Below the pieces are notes generated by a model. That model had not been told where the DNA came from. It did not search any database and worked only from the letters and a program-made list of their open reading frames with translations. DNA of 64,000 nt, taken from the NCBI GenBank assembly GCA_028455995.1, contig JABELC010000001.1:2096501-2160500 (forward strand). The letters are read 5' to 3'. The translations under genes were made by a program, and so were the position numbers. Positions 57,631-64,000 of this stretch are shown here, one piece after another. Position 1 is the stretch's first letter. The number at the start of each line of letters is the position of its first letter. The DNA comes from Scleromitrula shiraiana. Lineage: Eukaryota > Ascomycota > Leotiomycetes > Helotiales > Sclerotiniaceae.

Positions 57631-59703
57631 AGCTGGGTGGATGGAGTAATTTTATGTTAAACGTAGGATTTCGAGTAATTGAGGACTTGTGCTTTGGATT
57701 AAGTTAGGAAAAGCCGTTAAATTGAAGAAGTGATATTGTGATTGCGGTTGTCGATGATGATCTAGATTCGATACTCTAGTAGATTAAAAGATGCGGGGCA
57801 GTGTTTGTAACTTCGCCATGAACGTCATCTACCTTATTATTTACCATGCGGTGCTTGGATAGGTAAGTTATTCCTCTAAGGTAGTGAACGTTATGGAGTT
57901 AGAAGGCCAGGAACTAATATTATGGGAATCTTCAGGGAGAACAATGCTTCTCTATATGATGTTATCGTATGACATCGAACAAGAAGCTCTGCTGCATTTC
58001 TTACCCCGCCAGCTAGGTATTATGTAGTTGGTTAGAGTGTTGGAGTGTTGGAGTGTTGGGCTGACAATGCGATTACATAAAGAATCTAGTTAGTATCCAC
58101 ACTCACCGTAGTGATGATAGATGGAGTAATTTGAAATGCAAAGGAAAAATCCAGGCTCTCCAGACCTCACCAGATTCTAATGTCATGTCTCTGATTAATA
58201 TAACTTGATAAGTCAATAAAAATATAGAGTTATTTGAATGTTTCTTTTGCTGTTGTTATCTGTGAGCTTTTTAGCTTAGGAAACCGAAGATCGCACTTGC
58301 CAACAGTTGAATTCACCCTACGGTATCACCTATTCAGGGAGCGAACCTGAATAGAATTCAATGAGTTCCCTGAATGAACTTCAGGAAATCGGCTATTTTA
58401 ATGCCTAGATACACTAAAAGTTCAAATATCGATGTACTAAATTTGCAATTAATTAAAAGTTGAATTTCATATAGTATAAATTAGTCTTTGAACTCAAGGA
58501 TTAATTTCGGGTAAATTTTGGGTTAAATCCATCAATTTGAATCTATATTTAAAATGGCTTTATCATCGATCTTACATTATAGGGTTATACAACTTTTTAA
58601 TAAATTCTTATTGGTTAAAGATTTATTTAACTTTTTATTAATTTAATTTAATTAGTTAAAGATTTATTTAACTCTTTATTAATTTGATTTAATTTATATA
58701 AGTATAGTTTTAGGTTATAAGGCTTTAATCATTTCTAGCTAATTTCAACTTTATTTTTTATAAATTAATAATTTTATTATTTTGAATAAAGATGATTTTC
58801 TATAAAATTTGAAAGTATATTTATATTATTTTTTGAAATATATTAATATTAGTTTAAATATATTAATAATAAAAGAAATACAGGGTAATTTTGGTATATT
58901 AGCTAAATTAGGAAATAATGAAGTATATTAACTATTAGTATATACTAATTTTATATATAAATATAATTTTGTATATAAATATAAATAGAAATATATTAAT
59001 TTTATATATAAATATAAATAGAAATGCATTAATTTTATATGTAAACTTTATATTAATCTTATACTATGTAATTATTTGAAATAAACCCAAAAATCGATGA
59101 AGAATCTAAGTTGGATTTGTATTAGTAAAAGTTCATTTCCTAAAAATCAACTTATAGTATGATTGAAATTTTAATTATAATGCGAAAATTTCTTTCTCTA
59201 AATGGTATTCAAGAAATCCCTGAATACGTGATACCGTAGGGTCAAGTTAGAATATTAAAGATTAGCTTTATGCATGTAAACTGATATAGCCAACATAAAA
59301 CAACCACTTGCATGTTTGTTATCAATCTATACAAACTGAAGTGTGTTGGAACTCAATTGAATAAAATCCACGTCTCTGTATTTTGTAATGGGTAGATGAA
59401 GAATACCTCCAGCAGTGCTACCTACTATCTACCATTTACGTGGTAGGTCGGTAGCCTAACTTTACACCCCGGATAAAAGTTTCGCGAATGCCGCTGAATG
59501 TAGATCTACCGAACCAATTATACCACTGAAAATCTTTAGCTTCTAAAATCCCCAAAGTCGTCAAATTCATTGAAGCTTCCAATTTATACGATACTGGAAA
59601 CATTATTAGCCTCTTCAGCCTTGACTACCCCTCCATCAAAACAGCATCACACTACTTCCACCAGCTCTCTAAACCTTTTATACACAATCCCAATACCGTA
59701 ATC
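57631..59703. other. Gene-free interval containing an AT-rich TIR element
   Basis: No coding frame. Apart from the TIR element at 58316-59241, the flanks are ordinary intergenic sequence, including the TIM9 promoter on the right. Confidence 0.6.
58316..59241. mobile_element. 926-bp non-autonomous DNA element with 25-bp TIRs
   Basis: The left end CCCTACGGTATCACCTATTC plus AGGGA (58316-58340) is matched in inverted orientation at 59217-59241 with a single mismatch. TCA lies directly outside both ends, compatible with a 3-bp target duplication. Inside the left end is a 9-bp-arm palindrome (CTATTCAGG/CCTGAATAG, 58330-58354), and the CCTGAAT motif recurs at both ends, like subterminal transposase sites. 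The interior is almost pure AT and has no coding frame, so any transposase is absent or mutated away. The superfamily is not assigned. Confidence 0.82.
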
Positions 59704-60525
59704 ATGGAAGGGTTCGTTATTAAAGCTTTCGATCAATGTATCGCTGGGTTTACTAACTATTCACCAGACTTACAGCTTCGGAGCAAAGAGAATTTCAAAG
59801 TCGCATGGAAAGAAAGCAGATGAAAGAGTTTATGGGAGTAAGTTGACTATTTTGATTATACGTACCACCATCTGGGATCCTCTTATACACGAATTCCTTT
59901 GTCGATGAATCTGCGAATTGCGTTCCTCCTTTCGAAGAAGATGCTGCATTATTACAAATATGCCCTAGCACACTTCATAATTTTCTATATCAACGAAGCT
60001 TGATTATGGCAATGGATGGGACAATATGAGATGGGATTATACACTGGAGAATATTCCTGGTAGCCCGCATGCAGCTGCCTTTTCCCATGCAATCCAGCTC
60101 AGCTTTGCTGGACGACCATTGTCACATACTTCAGATGTCAAATATAATATCGAGCATCACTTACATGAATCCATACGTCACATCAAACAACAAGCTATTC
60201 CCCACCACCACTCCTCACCCACCAAAGCCTTCACAAGCACAAAAAATCCACCATCCCCTCCAAGCACCACCCCATTACTTGCATACATACAAACAAACCA
60301 CTAACACACACTTCCCCCCCCCCCATCTAGATGTTCTCCAATCTCGTAACCCACTGCTTCGACTCCTGCGTCGACGACTTCACCACCAAATCGCTCATCG
60401 CCCGCGAAACCGGCTGCGTCACCCGCTGCGTGCAGAAATTCATGGCGGGCAGTGAGAGAATTGGTCAGAGGTTTCAGGAACAGCAGGCGCAGATGATGAG
60501 TCAACCTCCTCCTGGGTCGCGGTAA
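59704..60525 (+). CDS. TIM9: Mitochondrial intermembrane-space chaperone Tim9
   Basis: Exons 59704-59711 (8 bp), 59768-59837 and 60331-60525 give 90 aa, the usual Tim9 size. Tim9 forms a hexamer with Tim10 that carries hydrophobic precursors across the intermembrane space to TIM22. The start MEGLTASEQREFQSRMERKQ continues MKEFMG and MFSNLVTHCFDSCVDDF. The twin CX3C motifs are Cys35/Cys39 and Cys55/Cys59, and both disulfide pairs are intact. The first exon is a micro-exon of ATGGAAGG, joined through a 56-bp intron (donor GTTCGT, branch TACTAAC, acceptor CACCAG). The second intron is 493 bp, long for this genome, ending in a C-rich tract and CTAG. The third exon alone starts with ATG and could be mistaken for the whole gene. 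Confidence 0.94.
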
Positions 60526-61121
60526 AGTTTTTGTTGGTGGGGGATGGGAATTGAATTGGAATTGGGTGGGGGGATGATGAGGAAGGGAGAAGGGAGAAGA
60601 GGAAAAATTATTTGTATGATAGAGGGTGCATGGATGGATGGATGGATGGATGGATGAAGTATATGAATATGATCATGCGATGCGATGCGATGAGTACTTT
60701 GGTCATGAGAGTTATGTGGATGTTTTGATTGATGGGAAGAGGATGTGTGACCGGCTTGTTATAGGATAGTGTCCCGGATGAATTCTACTCCTGTATTAAA
60801 ATGTATCATGATGGGATACTGAGATCCGATTATTCACTTTGAAGCCTGACGCCACTCAGTGTTATTTTAAGATCATTGGTGGTGAAAGGTCTCTAGAAAG
60901 TGAATCAGGACATCGCATATTTGAATAACACCCATCCAACAGATAAAAATAACATTTATCGTCAACTCTTCTTCATTCTCTTCAAATCATACAAAAAATA
61001 AATTATCTACCCTTCCTTAAGTCTTGCTTCATCTTTTGTAGAGGAAAACCAACGCCGTTCCGCCGCTCCCTTTATTGATCATCAACTACTCGCACTAATA
61101 TCATGCAGATAGCCCATCGAC
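60526..61121. other. Convergent intergenic region
   Basis: Short region between the 3' ends of TIM9 and NUP188, with an ATGG microsatellite at 60629-60656 and GCGAT units near 60677-60691. Confidence 0.6.
60629..60656. repeat. (ATGG)n microsatellite
   Basis: Six ATGG units in the 3' flank of TIM9. Confidence 0.93.
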
Positions 61122-64000
61122 TTATGGATCTCCACCACTAATCACATCCCTTACCCCCATCATCTCCCATATGCATTTTTGCTCCAACCTATCTACGCAT
61201 CCCAGGGCCCCTTCCTTCTTAGGATCTAATTTTGTCCCTCTCCATTCCAAATCTTTCTCCCCCATTGGAACGATTCTTTCCCTCATAACCATTCTGCTTC
61301 CCAGCCAAAACTCCACATTTTCCCCCACAGTACCCAAATCCCACTCTACCTCCGGAACATCCTGGATTCCTTGTAACTGCTCTCTAAATCCATTCAGGAT
61401 ATAAATAATAAGAGCCAAAGAGTGCACTTCCGAGCAAATGGAAAGTGAGATGTATTTAGGTTGTGATCTTAAAGTTGTGCGAGATGTTTCCGGGGCATCA
61501 AAAGCAGCGGCGGATGTGGAAAGGAGATGAGGAAATTGGTTTAGGAAAAGAGCAACTTCGGTAGCGATTGAGGATCCGACTGAGTGGAGGAGATTAAGTA
61601 GGAGTGGCAAGATACCGCGAACCCATATGTTATAACACCGTTGAATGCCAGCTCCGTCTGCAAACGGGGAGACATTGCTGCCGCGTAAATAGTTCGTTAT
61701 GTTTGCAGAACTAATGTGGCCAAGAATACCGTCAATGGCGAGTTGCTCGGCCATAGTTGGCATGCTGGATAGTTCCAAAAGGAATAGCATACTTAGTTCG
61801 CCGTAAATGGGATCACCGTTTATGGCGATTCTGTCGGACCAGGAAAAGAGAGTTGTGGCTACACGTGCCGTGCCCGCATTGGCCATCATAGTGACGATTT
61901 GTGGGTGGCAGAATTCAATGCCGGGTATGCGGAGACAGGCCTGTAATATACCTGTTATAAGTACAATATCTTCAGGGGATGATCGTTCCTGGTCTTCGTG
62001 TACGATAACAGCCAGATCACGGAAACCTCGTGCAACAACGCGCTCTAAAACGTCAACTGCAATCCGAATGGCTGAGGTCGATTCTTCTAATCGCCTTGAT
62101 GCTCTAAAATCTACTTCTTCGGCCATTTTGCCATCAGCATGTACACGCAGAGACAGAAACAGAAGTTTTAGAAGCAGTCTATAGTACGATACATCTCCAG
62201 TCGTAGGTGCAAGCTCGAAACCGCTGCCGAAACTATGAATTGTTTCCCATACTGTTGAAAGGAGACTCTTCATCCTTGGGATGTTTGGATTCAATTCCAT
62301 CAACCGCTGACAAACTACGAGTGCAAAGTCCGCTCGTACTTGTAGCAATCGAGGAAATAACTCCTCTGTCCGCTGGCTTTTTGTGTTGGTTGTGAGGCAT
62401 TTAAGAGCAGCATCAACCAAAGTTTCTTGATAACTATCATTGCTGGCGTCCTTGATATCTTTAGGAATGTTACTACTAAGTTCGACAGCGAAAATTTTCC
62501 AGTTGTTTAAGAGAGCCTGTGAGATGTCAGCTAAACCCAAGAGGGCAATATAAGAGTCAAAAAAATATGCTCACCACCTGCGCGTCAACTAAAGAGATAT
62601 TGACATTAGCGCTTATAAGTTCGACTCTGTAGCCATTGTCCTTGCGTCCATTCCAGGCTTGGTCAGTATGGAGCATCTTGTCAAGTAAGTCCAAGTCATA
62701 GAAGTATTTTTCCCCAGCCTTGCGATGCTCCAAATTCGTTCTCTTGAAACTTTGTAGATTGCATGCAGCATATCTTGTATCGAAGTTTTTTCGTAAATTG
62801 CCATGAAGGGATGAATTATAGCTTGGAACTTCCCCAGCATGAGTAAAGTAATAGCCTAGTCTGGGCATCAAGTCCTTAATAATCGAAGGTTTGCCAATTT
62901 GCCTAGCATGGAAAAGATGCATCGCAAGAATTTCTGCAATATATGCTGCAATTCGTGTACGATGACAATCTTGGAGCACATTTCTCCTTTGGGATCTCGT
63001 CGCAGTTAAAGTTAAGGCGTACTTCGATAGATAGGTAATGAAGCTAGTACTGATTTCCAAGTCATACATAGTCCAAGGCCAATAGTTTTGAGCTAGAGCA
63101 ACGAATTCCAACATCATTAGGGCTTGAGTATCCGGAATGCCCCCTATATGTGACAGATCATCAAGGGCTGTAATAAGGAGTGGCTTCTGCAACGACGTAG
63201 ATTTAGAACCACCGGACTTTTTCTCTTTCAAGGCATCCCTGGGTGTTTTGCCTGTCAGAACATAGTTCGCAAACCATTGCTGCCGACTGCTCATGACCAT
63301 TGATAGGAAATGCCATATCGATCCAACATTCTCATCTCTAGCTAGTGGTTTGTCCAACTCCGACACAACGTGCAGAAAGTTCTTCGAAGTTCTAGCACCA
63401 AGACATCCTAGAAGTGAAGGAGGTTCCGAGATGCGGCCAGAAGCACTGACTATCATAGCCTCGAACAATTCAATGACAAGTTTTCGGTAGCAATCGCTGG
63501 CAGCATAAAGTCGAGCTATGAGAGGTGCTGTTGCAAATAATTGAGTCTCTAGGTGAGAAGACTTCTCCAGCACCGCGCCTACCTGAAGCAATCGTCTGGA
63601 GAATTCAAGTGCCGCCTTAACATCATCGTTCATCAGCCGTGACCGATTGAGGTACAGCGTAGAAGTAGGTGCATTAAAACCATCAAGTAGAGTTTGAAGT
63701 ATTGGTTTGAATCTCATAGGTCCAGCGGACTTGGAAAGGAAGCTTTCTGCAATAAAGGTAGCAGCAGGTATTAGGGCTCCCATGATGTGCTCAGGAACAT
63801 CGTCACGGTCAGAATCAGGTTCATTATTTAAATCAGAATTGGGGTCCGATACGTTTGGTCCAGGTTTTGGAACGGGATCTTTGACACCTTGTATTCCAAA
63901 ATAACAACCAAGCATCTTGTCGAACGATGCCATGATCGTCTTCGTCAACTGAAGTCGGTCATCCTGTTCAACGAATTTCCAAGTGCATGAGCTTTCCAAG
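61122..64000 (-). CDS. NUP188: Nucleoporin Nup188, C-terminal part
   Basis: Two exons are visible: from the right edge to 62575, and 62516 to 61122. A 58-bp intron has donor GTGAGC, branch GCTGAC and acceptor TCACAG. The frame is open to the window edge, so the start lies to the right. About 940 codons are seen of a protein that is normally 1,700-1,900 aa. Nup188 is an alpha-helical solenoid of the inner ring of the nuclear pore complex, paired with Nic96. The whole fragment is helix-rich, with no membrane segments. Family-like segments include RQQWFANYVLTGKTPRDALK, the ALLNNWKIF start of the C-terminal domain after the intron, and LFPRLLQVRADFALVVCQRL. Nup192 is the nearest alternative. The donor could also be three bases earlier (after 62578), which would remove one Val. 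Confidence 0.82.

Overview
This window comes from a filamentous ascomycete, most likely a Leotiomycete of the Sclerotiniaceae type (Botrytis, Sclerotinia, Monilinia). The placement is an inference. It rests on genes with short 48-96 bp introns carrying CTAAC/CTGAC-like branch points, on fungal-specific families (SAT4/rhodopsin-like membrane protein, MAD1-like CFEM adhesin, Sqt1, Tim9, Nup188, Rga-type RhoGAP), and on blocks of near-pure AT sequence of the kind RIP leaves behind. Eleven protein-coding genes and one broken gene are well enough supported to model. Exon joins were chosen by reading frame, splice-site consensus and family fit.

Layout. 0-2.2 kb: the 3' part of a peroxisomal 4-coumarate-CoA-ligase-like enzyme (seven exons visible). 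2.8-4.3 kb: SQT1, the chaperone of ribosomal protein uL16. 5.6-8.8 kb: gene-poor. 8.8-11.5 kb: an Est1/SMG7-type protein with an N-terminal zinc finger. 11.5-25.5 kb: a 14-kb stretch of ordinary base composition with no supportable gene. 25.5-28.2 kb: a large MAD1-like GPI adhesin. 28.2-33.4 kb: gene-free, with a very AT-rich core, diverged repeat copies and a small TIR element. 33.4-36.5 kb: a seven-transmembrane SAT4-type protein and, convergently, an LPMO-like secreted protein. 39.1-41.6 kb: an uncharacterised protein and a FAM32A homologue, divergently arranged. 42.5-44.4 kb: a Ser/Thr-rich secreted wall protein. 44.5-50.0 kb: a tract full of different microsatellites. 50.0-53.0 kb: a RhoGAP. 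56.3-57.6 kb: a decayed fragment of an NRPS-like adenylate-forming reductase. 58.3-59.2 kb: an AT-rich element with 25-bp terminal inverted repeats. 59.7-60.5 kb: TIM9. 61.1 kb to the end: the C-terminal part of NUP188.

The genes do not form a pathway. Housekeeping genes (SQT1, TIM9, NUP188, FAM32A, RhoGAP) alternate with secreted or cell-surface genes (adhesin, LPMO-like, GPI protein, SAT4-type receptor) that sit beside repeat-rich or AT-rich DNA. The most notable unexplained structures are two TIR elements with transposon-like ends, an AT-rich block whose few G/C bases lie almost entirely in two short motifs, a decayed 37-bp tandem repeat beside the LPMO-like gene, and the microsatellite-dense tract. 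I found no convincing new multi-gene system.
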